A stretch of 64,000 nucleotides of DNA from Streptomyces acidiscabies (lineage in GTDB: Bacteria; Actinomycetota; Actinomycetes; Streptomycetales; Streptomycetaceae), in contig NZ_JAGJBY010000002.1 of NCBI RefSeq assembly GCF_020010905.1, positions 1,240,001 through 1,304,000 of the forward strand. Reading direction: 5' to 3'. A program made the position numbers and the translations under genes. Below the pieces are notes generated by a model. That model searched no databases, had not been told where the DNA came from, and worked only from the letters and a program-made list of their open reading frames with translations. Below, piece after piece: positions 16,230 to 25,517 of this stretch. The first letter of the stretch is position 1, and every line of letters starts with the position of its first letter.

Positions 16230-16895
16230 ATGTCTTCCGCCCTTGAGTACCCGGACCGGAGAACCGGCCCCCGTCGGCCGGTGACGGTCGCCGTGTACGC
16301 CGCCGACCCGGTCCTGCGCGTCGGTGTCGTCCAGCAGTTACGCCAACGGCCCGAGGTCGCCTTCGTCGACGACGCGGACGCCGACACGGCGCACATCTCG
16401 CTGGTGGTCGTCGACTCCGTCGACGACGACGTCGCCGCCCTCCTCCAGCGGCTGCGCCACAACACCGCCACCCGTACCGGCCTGGTCGTCGGCACCCTCG
16501 GCTCGGGCGCGCTGCAACGCGTCGTCGAGTGCGGGGTGACGGCGGTCCTGCGCCGCACCGAGGCCGATCAGGACCGGCTCGTCCACCTCGTCACGGCCCT
16601 GGCCAACGGCGAGGGCGTCCTGCCGGGCGACCTGCTGGGTGAACTCCTCACCCACGTAGGGAGTTTGCAGCGGGCGGCGCTCGATCCCCGGGGCGTCTCG
16701 CTGTCCACGCTCACCACGCGTGAGGCGGACATGCTGCGCCTGGTCTCCGAGGGGCTCGACACCGCCGAGATCGCGCGCAAGACGTCGTACTCCGAACGCA
16801 CCGTCAAGAACGTCCTGCACGAGATAACCACCCGGCTCCAACTGCGCAACCGGGCCCACGCGGTGGGCTACGCGCTGCGCAACGGGCTGATCTGA
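16230..16895 (+). CDS. LuxR-family (NarL-type) transcriptional regulator of the CIS cluster; contains a TTA codon
   Basis: A 221-residue regulator starting at ATG 16230, with GAGGAGAA upstream. Residues 18-135 form a receiver-like domain (VTVAVYAADPVLRVGVVQQL), but the acidic pocket is degenerate, so phosphorylation is doubtful. The LuxR helix-turn-helix spans about 157-221: LTTREADMLRLVSEGLDTAE and SERTVKNVLHEITTRLQLRN. It is the first plus-strand gene of the injection-system cluster and the obvious pathway regulator. Codon 37 (16338-16340) is TTA, the leucine codon read by the developmental bldA tRNA, so its translation should depend on bldA. The next gene begins about 165 bases later. Confidence 0.92.
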   Translation: MSSALEYPDRRTGPRRPVTVAVYAADPVLRVGVVQQLRQRPEVAFVDDADADTAHISLVVVDSVDDDVAALLQRLRHNTATRTGLVVGTLGSGALQRVVECGVTAVLRRTEADQDRLVHLVTALANGEGVLPGDLLGELLTHVGSLQRAALDPRGVSLSTLTTREADMLRLVSEGLDTAEIARKTSYSERTVKNVLHEITTRLQLRNRAHAVGYALRNGLI

Positions 16896-17059
16896 CCGCA
16901 CGCGTGACGGGCCGGTCCGGCGGCCCGGTACGCGTGCGGTGCCCGAAAGCGCAGGGGGAGTTTCCCCCGGGTACGGCTGCCAGGCCCTGGTGCGGCCGAG
17001 GGCGGTGGGAGCAGGCTGGCGGCGGGAGAGCCGCGTCGTACCGAACTGTGAGGTGGACC

Positions 17060-20000
17060 TTGACGAGCACCGCCGGCCCGGGAGGGCGCTGGCGCCCGGG
17101 GAGGATCGGAGCGGCGTTGCTGCTGCTGATCCCGCTGCTCACACTGACGGCCGCCTCGGGGCAGGGCAGTGCCGAACCCGGCGTGGGCGTGACCGCCGCC
17201 GGGGACACCCGGGTCGCGTACGCGGGCACCCGGCACCGCAGCCTCGGCGACGTGCAGGCACCCACCTCCAGCACCCCGGTGTTCGGCGGGGGCGCCGTCC
17301 ACTACGACACCCAACCCTCCGCGCTGGGCGACCAGTTGGTGTTCACGAGCCTGCGCGACGAGAAGACCCCGCAGGTCTACCTGCGCGCGGCGGACGGCAC
17401 CGTACGCAAGCTCACCACCGGCATGGACGCGGCACATCCGCAGTTGACGCCGGACGGCCGGTCCGTGGTGTTCGACGCGGGGACGACGCAGCGGGATCTG
17501 TGGCTCGTGCGGACGGACGGCAGCGGGCTGACGCGACTGACCGACGCCCCCGCGAACGAGACGGACCCGACGGTCTCCCCGGACGGCAACCGCATCGCGT
17601 ACGTCAGTGATACCGCGCTGGGTGGTACGCAGATCTACGTCCGTCCCCTGAGCGGCGGTTACGCGAACCAGATCACCTTCGCGGCGAACGGCACGGCGTC
17701 CGAACCCGCCTGGAACCCCGTGAACGACGACGCGAACCGGGACTGGATCGCGTACACCGCGACCACCGACGGCGTGGGACGGCTGCGGGTCGTCAACGCG
17801 AACGGCGGCGGCGACGAGACGCTCTTTGCGGGCAACTACGCGCAGTGGCGCGGCCATTCGGTGGCCTGGAAGCCCAACGGGGACGGGGTGGTCTTCCTCA
17901 GCCCCGAGATCACCTGCGACTGCGAGGGCAACCGCGACCACCTGTTCACCACCGACGCGCACTCCGACCAGGAACCCGACGTGCTGAACCAGGAGGACCG
18001 CGAGCTGCGGACCCCGACCTGGTACGGGCCCCTGGACGGCGGTCACGTGATCGTCGAGCACACGACGGCCGCGACCCCGAACACCGTGACCCTCCAGGAC
18101 GTCCGCGCCGACGGCGTCGACCCGCGCGACCTCAACCTGGTGATCCTCAAGGAGGATCCGGCCGCCGACACCAACACCGACCCCACCAAGGACCCGCTGT
18201 TCCAGCCGGGTCCGGGCTTCGACCCGTGGACGGAACGGCAGAACTACACGCCCGACGGCCGCCGCATCGTCGTCACCCGCTTCGAGGGGACCGCTGACAA
18301 CCGCGTCGAACGGATCTGGATCGCCGACGCGGACGGCACGAACGAGCAGGCCATGCCGCTCGCCGAGCGCGAACCCAGTGACTGGGACACCGACCCGACG
18401 TTCTCCCCCGACGGCAAGTTCCTTGCCTTCACCCGGACTTCGCCCGGTGGCCTCGGGCAGCCCAGCCGCATCCTCATCGCCGACGCGACGACCGGTGCGA
18501 TCACCGGGCGGATCACGCCGCCCGAGGGCGAGCAGACCGGCCGCGACGCGCAGCCCACCTGGTCCTCCGACGGGACGACCCTCGCGTTCACCCGCAGCGA
18601 GGTCATCGAGGGGGGTGGCGGCAACAAGCACATCTGGACCGTGCCGGTGAACAACCTTTCCCAGCAACGGGACTTGAGTGAGACCGCCTGCCCCGGCAAC
18701 TGCCAAGTCATCGACGACAGCCCGGCGTTCTCGCCGGACGGGCTCAGCATCGCGTTCAACCGGAAGAACGGCGGCGGGGCCGTCGACGAGCGCAACGGGC
18801 TGCTGCTGACGTCCCTTTCGGGCACCGGATGCCGGGTGCTGCTGCCCGCCGGGGCACCGGGGTGCGCCGCCCAGCTGCCGGACACGACCCTCACCGGGCC
18901 GTTCCAGCCGCGCGATGCAGCGTGGACCGCCGACGGGAAGTCGCTGGTGTTCTCCTCGCGGGAGGCCGTCGCCGGCAACAGCCCCGAGAAGCTGCGGACG
19001 TTGGACATCGCCAGCGGTGAAGTGACCGCGCTGACCTCGCAGTTGGACGGGCGGCAGAAGGAGCCCAGCGTCCAGCAGTCCGTGGACCTCGCCGTCAAGG
19101 CGCCCGGGACCGTGCCGACGGTCATCGTCGGGACGTCCACGACCATCGGGGTCGACCTGGTCAACAACGGGCCCGCCGCATCGCCGGGTACGACACTGAC
19201 AGTCGCTCCGCCCGCCGGGGTGCAGATCACCGGGCTGACCTATCCCGGGGGGAGTTGTGTCGCCGCGTCGCTCCAGTGCAACGTCGGGGTGGTGCCGCCC
19301 GGGGAGACCGTGCGGGTGACGGTCACCGTCACCGGGGTCACCGTCGGGGACGCGCCCATCGACTGGACGGTCACCGGGACGGTGCTTGATCCGCAGCCAA
19401 CTGACAATACGGGGCGGACCGTTGTGCCGGTGGGGGAGGAGCCCTCTTCGCCGTCTCCCACTCCGACTCCGACTCCCACGCCTACGCCTACGCCGTCTCC
19501 TACGCCTCCTGCGTCGCCGACTCCCCGGCCCACCCCGCCGCCTACCACGCCTCCGGCTCCTGAGCCCCAGGCCGGGCCCGGGTTGAGCCTCACCGCTCAG
19601 CCCAACCCCGGGTACGTCGGGGGGCGGGTCGTCGTGAGCTACACCGTGCGCAACGGTCGCAACGCCCTTGCCACCGGGCTGCGGTTGAAGATCGGGCTTC
19701 CGGCGAACATCCCCAACAACGGGCCGCCCGCCGGGTGCGACGCCAACTGGAGTTGTGCGCTGCCCGACTTGGCGCAGGGCGCCAGCACCGTCGTACGGGT
19801 GGTGCTGAGCCCGAACAAGGCGCTCACCGCTCAGCTCACCGGGACGTTGACGACCACCGGGACCGACGCCGATCGCGGGGACAACACGGCTCGGGAGCGG
19901 TTGCGGATCTTGCAGCCCCGGATCGTCGCCGTGCCGGAGATCGGGAAGCCTGGGTTCGTGACTTCCGTGCGGGGGAAGGACTTTCCGCCCGGGGTGCCGG

Positions 20001-20215
20001 TGAAGTTCACCTGGAAGCCCGGGATCACGGCCGCTGCGGCGCCGACTGTTCCGCTCGCCAACGGGACGTTCATCGGGCAGCTCCTGATTCTCGCCAAGGA
20101 TCAGACCGGGCCTCGGATCATCACCGCCAGCGGGCCCGGGTTCTCGCCGGTGACCACCGACTTCCTGGTGGTCCTCGGGACCGTTCAGCCGCCGGACGAG
20201 GTGACCCGCCGGTGA
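17060..20215 (+). CDS. Secreted TolB/PD40 beta-propeller protein with CARDB/DUF11-like domains, in CIS cluster
   Basis: A ~1050-residue protein. I place the start at TTG 17060 because GAGGTGG lies just upstream and an immediate signal-like helix results (GAALLLLIPLLTLTAA). GTG 17048 or GTG 16904 are alternatives. Repeated blades with the PD40 motif follow (QLTPDGRSVVFD, VSPDGNRIAYVSD, FSPDGKFLAFTRT, FSPDGLSIAFNRK), predicting a TolB-like propeller over about residues 60-680. Then come a DUF11-like repeat domain, a Pro/Thr linker (PTPTPTPTPTP), a second such domain and a C-terminal Ig-like region. It overlaps the DUF4255 gene by GTGA, so it is co-translated with structural genes. A receptor or wall-contact function is possible but not shown. 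Confidence 0.85.
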   Translation: MTSTAGPGGRWRPGRIGAALLLLIPLLTLTAASGQGSAEPGVGVTAAGDTRVAYAGTRHRSLGDVQAPTSSTPVFGGGAVHYDTQPSALGDQLVFTSLRDEKTPQVYLRAADGTVRKLTTGMDAAHPQLTPDGRSVVFDAGTTQRDLWLVRTDGSGLTRLTDAPANETDPTVSPDGNRIAYVSDTALGGTQIYVRPLSGGYANQITFAANGTASEPAWNPVNDDANRDWIAYTATTDGVGRLRVVNANGGGDETLFAGNYAQWRGHSVAWKPNGDGVVFLSPEITCDCEGNRDHLFTTDAHSDQEPDVLNQEDRELRTPTWYGPLDGGHVIVEHTTAATPNTVTLQDVRADGVDPRDLNLVILKEDPAADTNTDPTKDPLFQPGPGFDPWTERQNYTPDGRRIVVTRFEGTADNRVERIWIADADGTNEQAMPLAEREPSDWDTDPTFSPDGKFLAFTRTSPGGLGQPSRILIADATTGAITGRITPPEGEQTGRDAQPTWSSDGTTLAFTRSEVIEGGGGNKHIWTVPVNNLSQQRDLSETACPGNCQVIDDSPAFSPDGLSIAFNRKNGGGAVDERNGLLLTSLSGTGCRVLLPAGAPGCAAQLPDTTLTGPFQPRDAAWTADGKSLVFSSREAVAGNSPEKLRTLDIASGEVTALTSQLDGRQKEPSVQQSVDLAVKAPGTVPTVIVGTSTTIGVDLVNNGPAASPGTTLTVAPPAGVQITGLTYPGGSCVAASLQCNVGVVPPGETVRVTVTVTGVTVGDAPIDWTVTGTVLDPQPTDNTGRTVVPVGEEPSSPSPTPTPTPTPTPTPSPTPPASPTPRPTPPPTTPPAPEPQAGPGLSLTAQPNPGYVGGRVVVSYTVRNGRNALATGLRLKIGLPANIPNNGPPAGCDANWSCALPDLAQGASTVVRVVLSPNKALTAQLTGTLTTTGTDADRGDNTARERLRILQPRIVAVPEIGKPGFVTSVRGKDFPPGVPVKFTWKPGITAAAAPTVPLANGTFIGQLLILAKDQTGPRIITASGPGFSPVTTDFLVVLGTVQPPDEVTRR

Positions 20216-20916
20216 TCCACGAGGTCGATGAGGGGCTGCGGCGGCTGCTCGGGGAGTCCGGGCTCGAAGCGTCCGGGGTGGACGTGGTGTTCGACGCGCC
20301 CACCCGGGACTGGGCCGCCCGGCGCAGTGCGCCCACTGTCTGCGTGTTCCTGTACGACATCCGCGAGGACGCGACCCGGCGGGGGAGCGGGGCGGGGGAG
20401 GTGTACGACGACGAGGGGCAGCTTGTCGCCCGGCGGTCGCCTCCCCGGTGGTTCGATCTCACGTACCTCGTGACCGCCTGGGCCAATCGGCCTCAGGACG
20501 AACACCGGCTGCTGTCGCAGGTGTTGACGACGCTGGTCGCCAACGATGTGCTGCCCGCGCGGATGTTGAGCGGGTCGCTCGCCGAACTCGGGCTGACCGT
20601 CGCGCTGGACACGGCCGGGACCGGGCTCGACGGGCCCGCCGCGTCCGATGTGTGGTCGGCGCTCGGTGGGGAGCTGAAGGCGTCGTTGGGGCTGCGGGTC
20701 CGGGCTCCGTTGGCCGGGGCGACCCGGGCTTCCGCGCCGCCTGTCACCGAGGGGCTTGTGGTGCGGTCCGCCGCGCTGAGCGGGGACGGTGAGGTGCAGG
20801 CCGGACGCCGGTTGCGGTATCGGGAAGTCAGTGATCCGGGGGCCGACGGGTTCTCCGGGCCCAGGGAACGAGGGGCGGCGCCGGCTCGGCGTCGGCGGGG
20901 GGATCGGCAGCCTTGA
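20212..20916 (+). CDS. DUF4255 protein, CIS tail terminator/cap (Pvc16/Cis16-like)
   Basis: A 234-residue protein starting at GTG 20212, overlapping the previous stop (GTGA). The DUF4255 core is clear: MIHEVDEGLRRLLGES, VVFDAPTRDWAARRSAPTVC, WFDLTYLVTAWANRPQDEHR and LLSQVLTTLVAN. In Photorhabdus virulence cassettes and anti-feeding prophage, this family caps the distal end of the tube and sheath. The last ~30 residues are Arg/Gly-rich and probably disordered. It is followed with overlap by the AAA+ ATPase, the usual order in Streptomyces CIS loci. Confidence 0.9.
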   Translation: MIHEVDEGLRRLLGESGLEASGVDVVFDAPTRDWAARRSAPTVCVFLYDIREDATRRGSGAGEVYDDEGQLVARRSPPRWFDLTYLVTAWANRPQDEHRLLSQVLTTLVANDVLPARMLSGSLAELGLTVALDTAGTGLDGPAASDVWSALGGELKASLGLRVRAPLAGATRASAPPVTEGLVVRSAALSGDGEVQAGRRLRYREVSDPGADGFSGPRERGAAPARRRRGDRQP

Positions 20917-23108
20917 CGTATGCGGTGGAGGGGCGTTCGGGGGGCTTCGGCGGCGCCGGAGGGGAGCAGGAGTTGTGGGATCGGCTGCTGCTCGTCGAGG
21001 AGCGGGTGCGGGGGGCTGTCGCGGCGCGGCGGGCCGGGGATCCTGATCCCGACGATCCGTATCGGGGGCAGTACCTCACGCCGGACGCCGTGGAGCGGAT
21101 CCTCGGCGGGGTGGGTGGGCTCGATGTGCCTCCGTACGAGGCTTGGAAGCCGGGTGCCTCGTCCGTACTCGGGGTGCTGGCACGGCGGTTCGGGCTGTCG
21201 TCGCTCGATCTGGATCTGTTGCTGGTGGCTGTCGCGCCTGATCTCGATGCGCGGTTCGAGCGGTTGTACGGGTACCTGAACGACGATCTCACTCGACGCC
21301 GGCCCACTGTGGGACTGGCGTTGGAGTTGTGCGGGGTCGCGGGGGCTTCGGCTGTGCGGTTCCGGCTCGGGGCGGGGGCGCCGCTGGTCGAGGGCGGGTT
21401 GATCGAGGTCGCCGAGGGGGAACGGCCGCCTCTGTCACGGGTGTTGGTCGTGCCGGATCGGGTCACCGGGTATCTGCTGGGGAGCGGGGCCGTTGATGTG
21501 CGGCTCGGTGGGGTGGTGGGGGAGGGGCGGGAGGATCCGACCGCCGATGTCGAGGAAGTGCGGGTGGCCGCGGAGGCGGTGGGGACGGGGTTCGTTCAAC
21601 TGCGCAGTCGGGGCGGGGATGTTGAGGGGCTGGCGGTCGCGGCGTTGCGGGAGGCGGGGGTCGGGGCGCTGGTGCTGGACGCGGGGGTGTTCGGGCGGCG
21701 GGATGTGCCGGTGCTTGCCAAGGTCGTCGCTCGGGAAGCCCGGTTGAGCGGGGCGGGGGTTGTGCTGGGGCCGTTGGAGGCGTTGCCCGATGAACCCGGT
21801 GAACGGGGGCGGGTGCTGCGGGAGTTGTGCGGAGCGTTGCGGGGGGTGCCGCTCTTCGTGCATGGCCGGGGCGGGTGGGATCCGGGGTGGGCGGCGCGGA
21901 CTCCGGTGGTGTTGACGGTGGGCGCGGCTTCGGTGGAGCGGCAGGTGGAGAGGTGGCGGTACGCGTTGGAGGGGGCGGCGCGTGGGGGTCTTGGGGTGGG
22001 CGCGGGAGGTGAGGCCGGCGGGCTCGATGCGGGTGCGGGACGTGCGGTCGGGGGGGTCGGCTCGGCTTCGGGCGTTGCCCAACCCGCCCACGACACCCCC
22101 GACTTCGGCACCCCCGACTTCGACGCCCTCGCCCGTGCCGTCGCCGCTCACCGGCTCGACTCCGGGCAGATGCGCCGCGCCGCCGACGTCGCCGTGCGGT
22201 CCGCCGCCCTCGCCGGGCACCCCGTCGGGCCCGACGATCTCCGTGTCGCCGTACGGGCCCAGAACGGTGCCGGGCTGGAGCGGCTCGCGCGGCGGGTGGA
22301 GCCCGGTGTCGGGTGGGACGACCTGGTGTTGCCGCCGGGGACGTACCGTCGGCTGCATGAGCTCGCCGTACGGGCGCGGCACCGGGATCAGGTGCTCGGG
22401 CAGTGGGGGATGCGGCCCGGTGGGGGCCGGGGGCGTGGGGTGATCGCCCTGTTCGCCGGGGAGTCGGGGACCGGGAAGACCATGTCCGCCGAGGTCGTCG
22501 CCGCTGATCTCGGCATGGATCTGTACGTCGTCGATCTCTCCACCGTCGTCGACAAGTACATCGGCGAGACCGAGAAGAACCTGGAGCGCATCTTCACCGA
22601 GGCGTCCGCCGTCAACGCCGTGCTCCTCTTCGACGAGGCCGACGCGATCTTCGGCAAGCGGTCCGAGGTGAAGGACGCGCACGACCGGCACGCCAACATC
22701 GAGTCCGCGTACCTCCTCCAGCGGATGGAGTCGTTCGACGGCATCGCGATCCTGACGACCAACCTCCGCGCCAACCTGGACGAGGCGTTCACCCGCCGCC
22801 TGGACGTCGTCGCCGACTTCCCCGTCCCGGACGCGGTACACCGCCTCGACCTCTGGGACCGCTGCCTCGGCAAGCGCCTCCCCCGGGCCGACGACCTCGA
22901 TCTCCCGTTCTGCGCCGACCGGTTCGAGCTGGCCGGGGGTTCCATCCGGGCCTGCGCGGTGACGGCGGCGTACCTCGCGGCGGAGTCCGAAGGGCCGCTC
23001 ACCATGCGGCAGTTGGTGACGGCGATCGCCCAGGAGTACCGCAAGCTGGGCCGGTTGGTGCTGGAGAGCGAGTTCGGGCCGTATCTGGCGGAGGCGTTGG
23101 GGGCCTGA
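20913..23108 (+). CDS. CIS-associated AAA+ ATPase (Pvc15/Cis15-like)
   Basis: A 731-residue protein. The start TTG 20913 overlaps the previous stop (TTGA). The N-terminal ~430 residues are an Ala/Gly/Val-rich helical region typical of CIS ATPases. The C-terminal AAA+ module has Walker A GESGTGKT (about 516-523), Walker B VLLFDEADAIF (about 570-580), sensor 1 ILTTN and an arginine-finger region DEAFTRRLDVVADF. The family is conserved in extracellular CIS loci and is thought to help assembly or cargo loading, though its exact role is unsettled. Between residues about 360 and 400 is a Gly-rich low-complexity loop. The stop is two bases from that of the convergent DUF4157 gene. Confidence 0.93.
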   Translation: MTYAVEGRSGGFGGAGGEQELWDRLLLVEERVRGAVAARRAGDPDPDDPYRGQYLTPDAVERILGGVGGLDVPPYEAWKPGASSVLGVLARRFGLSSLDLDLLLVAVAPDLDARFERLYGYLNDDLTRRRPTVGLALELCGVAGASAVRFRLGAGAPLVEGGLIEVAEGERPPLSRVLVVPDRVTGYLLGSGAVDVRLGGVVGEGREDPTADVEEVRVAAEAVGTGFVQLRSRGGDVEGLAVAALREAGVGALVLDAGVFGRRDVPVLAKVVAREARLSGAGVVLGPLEALPDEPGERGRVLRELCGALRGVPLFVHGRGGWDPGWAARTPVVLTVGAASVERQVERWRYALEGAARGGLGVGAGGEAGGLDAGAGRAVGGVGSASGVAQPAHDTPDFGTPDFDALARAVAAHRLDSGQMRRAADVAVRSAALAGHPVGPDDLRVAVRAQNGAGLERLARRVEPGVGWDDLVLPPGTYRRLHELAVRARHRDQVLGQWGMRPGGGRGRGVIALFAGESGTGKTMSAEVVAADLGMDLYVVDLSTVVDKYIGETEKNLERIFTEASAVNAVLLFDEADAIFGKRSEVKDAHDRHANIESAYLLQRMESFDGIAILTTNLRANLDEAFTRRLDVVADFPVPDAVHRLDLWDRCLGKRLPRADDLDLPFCADRFELAGGSIRACAVTAAYLAAESEGPLTMRQLVTAIAQEYRKLGRLVLESEFGPYLAEALGA

Positions 23109-23110
23109 GG

Positions 23111-25273
23111 TCACCTCTCCTGGAGTTCCCGGAGGAACCTCTGCTTGTCGGCCGGGTTGGTGGCGGGGTTGTTCAGCAAGTGGCCCGCCGAGCGTTCCTC
23201 CACCACGAAGTGAGGGGTGCGGGCGTCGCCCTCCTCGGTGATCGGCAGCCGGTTGCTGGCCCTCGGGTGGAAGTGCCGCAGCTCCCCGGCGGGTTGGTTC
23301 GTCGAGTCGAACGTCTGGGAGGAGTGGTCGTTCGTGGCGCCCTTGGGCCGTACCTCCAGCTGCTGCTTGGCCGTGTCCCGCCGCTTGCGCAGGGCGGTCT
23401 TCAGGTCCTCGACGTTCACTGTGACGTTCTGGCGGGCTCCCCCGCGCTCGGCCGCCGCCGCGGTGGCACCCGCGTTCAGTTTCTGCGCCGCCTCGGTGCT
23501 GGTCGCCGCCGCTTCGAGCCAGTCGAGGAGGTCCAGCGCCTCCTGGTCGGTGAGGACAGCCATCACGACGTCCTGAGGGCTCGTCTTCATCATCACGTGG
23601 AAGTGCTGCTTGGCCACGTCGCTCGCCGTGTCTCTCGTGAGGCGGTGCACGGCGTACATCGCCTCTTGGAACATGACCTGCGTGAGGAGCGAGACGAGGT
23701 GGGGCCGGCCGCCGATCCGGGCATCGGTGACGGTGTTGGCCGCCGCGCGGGCGGCCTCGAACATCCTGCGCTGGCTGCCTTCGAACAGGTCGGCGAAATC
23801 GCGGCCCGCAGGCGGCCCTTGACCGGCGCCACCCCGGGCCAGGCCACCCCGGGTCGCGCCGCCCCGCCCGCCGCCCGCGCCCCGGCCGCCCCGACCGGCC
23901 GGACCTCCCCGCCCCCGACCGCCCCCGGCGGCGGAGGACGACGCCGCCTCCGGTGGCGGGGGAGCGGCGCCGACCTTGGCGTAGGGGACGGAGATATTGG
24001 TCTGCATGTTCTCGTTGACCGCTCGCGTCCGCAGAGTCGTCATCCTTCTGCCCAGGGTGCTCAGCGTCAGCCGGTAGCGCGTCGCACCACCGGTGAGCGA
24101 CCTGTTGTAGGCAGTGATGACCTGGCTGAACGGCACCGACTGCCCGGCCACCGTGCGGAACTGCGCCACCAGACCCTGGCGGGCCCGCACGAAGTCCTGG
24201 GACGCGTACTCGGCGCGCGGCAAGGGGCCGTAGATCACCTCCATGGACGGTGTCCCGCCCGAGCGGTCCATGCCCTCGACCTCCAACTTGACCACGGGCA
24301 GCCCCAGTTCCCGCTCGCCCGACTGGGCCAGCAGAGCCCCGTTCCTGACGGTGGCGTTCTTGGCGGGTCTCGACGCCCCGCTCGCGGCGGCGGGGCCGGA
24401 CGACGGACCGGCGGCCGAGGCCGGCTCCTCCAGATTGACGGTGATCTCGACCTCCAGCCCCACTCGCTTCGCGTTCTCCTCCTGGAGCGGCTGAGGAGGG
24501 CCGGGGGCCGGGGCGGGGGGTGCCGGGGCGGCCGTGCTGGTCGTGGCCGTCGCGGAGGTGGCGGCTGTCGCGGAGGTGGAGGCCGCCGAGGTCCCCGGAT
24601 CCGGTGCGGCCTCCTCCTCGGAGACCATCCGCTGCACGCTCCCCGCCGGCCCGCCGCTCTCCCTCCGCGCGGACTCACCGGCCGGGTGGGCGGGTGCCGG
24701 ACGGGACATGACCCGGTGCGCGTGCGCCTCCGCCTCGCGCTCGAAGCGGTCCGAAGGGTCGGACATGTGCAGCCCGTTGCCCTGGTCGGTGCCCGCCACG
24801 GGCCCGCTGCGCTGCTGGACGACGTGGGTCAGCTCGTGCGCCAGGGTGTGCCGGTCGCCGCCGCCCGCGCCGAGGACGACGTGGCTGCCCGAGGTGTAGG
24901 CGCGGGCCCCGATGGCGTCGGCCGAGCCGGCCGCGGCGGGGCCGGTGTGCAGCCGTACGTCGGAGAAGTCGGTGTCGAAACGGGCCTCCATGTCCTTGCG
25001 GACCGGCGCCGGGAGGGGCCTGCCCGTCGAGGCCAGGACCTTGTGGACGCCGGGGTCCTGCTGCTGGTCCGGCTGCTCCAGGTCGGCGGCCGGACGGGCG
25101 CGGCGGGCGATCATCGCGGCCACCGCCGCGTTGCCCGCGCCGCGTTGGGCCGCCCGGAGCATGTCGGCGGTCAGGGGCGGCGGTACGTCGGCTCCGGCGG
25201 AAGGTGCCTCCCGGCGGGCGGCGGACTGCGGCGGGGCCTCGCTCTGGTCGTCGTGCGCCTTGGACGTACGCAT
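23111..25273 (-). CDS. DUF4157 (eCIS core domain) protein with novel C-terminal domain; candidate CIS cargo
   Basis: A 720-residue protein starting at ATG 25273 with AGGAGG upstream, transcribed against the operon. Residues about 74-190 are DUF4157: RFDTDFSDVRLHTGPAA, then the zincin-like HTLAHELTHVVQQ (HExxH with His146 and His150) and DRFEREAEAHAHRVM. A VQR peptide (213-215) and a Ser/Thr/Ala linker follow. Residues about 268-435 have VGLEVEITVNLEE, MEVIYGPL and QTNISVPYAKV, an order reminding me of amidoligase/glutamate-cysteine-ligase folds. A Gly/Arg-rich tract lies at about 450-490. The rest is helical and ends basic. DUF4157 proteins are linked to CIS particles and often carry toxin domains. 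The enzymatic guess is weak; the cargo guess is moderate. Confidence 0.8.
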   Translation of the reverse strand: MRTSKAHDDQSEAPPQSAARREAPSAGADVPPPLTADMLRAAQRGAGNAAVAAMIARRARPAADLEQPDQQQDPGVHKVLASTGRPLPAPVRKDMEARFDTDFSDVRLHTGPAAAGSADAIGARAYTSGSHVVLGAGGGDRHTLAHELTHVVQQRSGPVAGTDQGNGLHMSDPSDRFEREAEAHAHRVMSRPAPAHPAGESARRESGGPAGSVQRMVSEEEAAPDPGTSAASTSATAATSATATTSTAAPAPPAPAPGPPQPLQEENAKRVGLEVEITVNLEEPASAAGPSSGPAAASGASRPAKNATVRNGALLAQSGERELGLPVVKLEVEGMDRSGGTPSMEVIYGPLPRAEYASQDFVRARQGLVAQFRTVAGQSVPFSQVITAYNRSLTGGATRYRLTLSTLGRRMTTLRTRAVNENMQTNISVPYAKVGAAPPPPEAASSSAAGGGRGRGGPAGRGGRGAGGGRGGATRGGLARGGAGQGPPAGRDFADLFEGSQRRMFEAARAAANTVTDARIGGRPHLVSLLTQVMFQEAMYAVHRLTRDTASDVAKQHFHVMMKTSPQDVVMAVLTDQEALDLLDWLEAAATSTEAAQKLNAGATAAAAERGGARQNVTVNVEDLKTALRKRRDTAKQQLEVRPKGATNDHSSQTFDSTNQPAGELRHFHPRASNRLPITEEGDARTPHFVVEERSAGHLLNNPATNPADKQRFLRELQER

Positions 25274-25517
25274 CCGCTGCCTCCTACCGGGGTGTCGGAC
25301 GGTAGGCGATCAGGGTGGGCCGTGCGCGGGGGGCCGTCCAGGTCTCCGGGGGAGTCCGCGAGGGGCGTGCGGACGGTCCGGAAAGGCAGTGGGACTGCCC
25401 TCGGGTGTGGTCTCGTGCCCCTGCCGCCCCAGCCCTCCCGCCAGCACAATCGGCCTGGGCACAGGTGCCCGCGAGAACGTCCCGCACAGACCCCGCACGG
25501 AACGCGAAGGAGCCAGC

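Noticed and set aside
16868..18706. A 612-codon minus-strand frame opposite the PD40 protein gene.
   Set aside because: No family resemblance; the plus-strand frame shows repeated PD40 blades.
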